Shown: in pieces, positions 6,638 through 7,088 of the stretch | Layout of the letters: each line of letters starts with the position of its first letter | Position numbering within the stretch: position 1 is the first letter of the stretch | Source: Desulfobacterales bacterium | GTDB taxonomy: Bacteria; Desulfobacterota; Desulfobacteria; Desulfobacterales; JAFDCJ01 | Direction of reading: 5' to 3' | DNA: 7,088 bases | Assembly: GCA_020345785.1 (NCBI GenBank) | Contig: CP070771.1 | Coordinates: 5,232,589 to 5,239,676 of the forward strand | Translations under genes and position numbers: made by a program | Notes under the pieces: generated by a model | What the model saw: only the letters and a program-made list of their open reading frames with translations | The model's database searches: none | What the model was told of the DNA's origin: nothing

Positions 6638-7088
6638 ATGAAATCAATTCTGGTAATAAGCAAAGAGGAGCACGCATATCGACTCATATTGTCGGCATTC
6701 AAATCAAACGACACGGTGAAAAAAGCCGAAGAGAAGGCGTCGGCATTGGATCTTCTCAAAAAAAAGCGGTTTGATATGATTTTCATCGACTTGAAGGCGT
6801 TGAATAACATAGATGCGGGTGAAAACTACCAAGAAGCGTTGATGCCTTTCTGGCAGTTGCAGCCTTCCACGGAAATTATTGTCATGACGCCTCAGGAGAA
6901 AATACGTAACGCCGTCAAAGCCGTTAAAGCAGGGGCCACAGATTATCTCACCTACCCGCTTGATGCCGAAGAATTGAAGCTGGTTTCGGAACATATCAAC
7001 AAGACCCGAATCTTGGAGTCGGAATTGGATTACCTGCGGGGGCAATTCGGACGATCGGAATTATTTGAACTTTTAAGAACCAACAGCG
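6638..7088 (+). CDS. Response regulator with atypical receiver domain, probably NtrC-type (3' end outside window)
   Basis: The frame is open from ATG at 6638 to the right edge, 150 codons. Residues 1-120 fit a receiver domain: MKSILVIS strand 1, DMIFIDL with phospho-acceptor Asp51, IIVMTP with the switch Thr84, and AVKAGATDYLTYPLDAEEL before helix 5. Two standard positions are changed: the acidic pair after strand 1 is Ser8-Lys9 (followed by Glu10-Glu11), and the conserved Lys of the DYLxKP motif is Tyr106. Residues 124-150 form a charged helical linker (LESELDYLRGQF, then FELLRTNS) of the kind that leads into the sigma-54 AAA+ domain of NtrC-type activators; that domain would start just beyond the edge. 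In-frame TGA at 6614 rules out a longer ATG start. The binding site is weak (GGA, 9 nt spacing, inside the tandem repeat). It is transcribed away from the ptsP operon and could control it, but nothing shows this directly. Confidence 0.85.
   Translation, partial: MKSILVISKEEHAYRLILSAFKSNDTVKKAEEKASALDLLKKKRFDMIFIDLKALNNIDAGENYQEALMPFWQLQPSTEIIVMTPQEKIRNAVKAVKAGATDYLTYPLDAEELKLVSEHINKTRILESELDYLRGQFGRSELFELLRTNS

Noticed and set aside
6583..7045. Minus-strand open frames of 75 and 113 codons opposite the regulator
   Set aside because: They are antisense to a clear receiver domain and show no family features.

Overview
The window looks like an ordinary stretch of chromosome from a Gram-negative bacterium of moderate GC content. 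The gene types fit Desulfobacterota or a related deltaproteobacterial group: a GAF-domain PtsP, the front of what is probably an NtrC-type regulator, and TGGAA-type short repeats between genes. This placement is an inference from gene content and cannot be proved from the bases alone. I see no insertion sequence, phage gene, CRISPR array, tRNA or rRNA.

Positions 1 to 6394 hold five genes, all on the minus strand and packed so closely that they are probably one operon. In transcription order they are: a 139-residue protein of unknown function (6394-5975); PtsP, the GAF-containing enzyme I of the nitrogen PTS, with all catalytic motifs intact (5994-3685); a PLP enzyme of the threonine synthase/cysteate synthase fold (3675-2557); a DUF1611 P-loop protein (2560-1481); and a large PP-loop ATP pyrophosphatase-type protein with a four-cysteine cluster (1469 to beyond the left edge). 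Junctions are a 20-bp overlap (with the preferred ptsP start), a 9-bp gap, a 4-bp ATGA overlap and an 11-bp gap, and ribosome binding sites lie in or beside the preceding stop codons.

Positions 6395-6637 are a divergent intergenic region. They contain a good sigma-70-like promoter facing right, an AT-rich block upstream of it, a small dyad inside its spacer and a four-copy 8-bp tandem repeat just before the next start codon. From 6638 to the right edge runs the front of a plus-strand response regulator, probably of the NtrC type. Its receiver keeps the phospho-acceptor Asp but lacks the usual acidic pair and the conserved Lys.

The most unusual part is the trio PLP lyase/synthase-like enzyme, DUF1611 protein and MurL/QueC-like PP-loop protein, translationally coupled and placed directly behind ptsP. 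Each family points to amino-acid or glutamyl chemistry: some DUF1611 proteins act on D-glutamate, and MurL is a PP-loop-like glutamyl epimerase. The trio may therefore be a small uncharacterised amino-acid or D-glutamate related pathway. That is an inference; no substrate can be read from the sequence.
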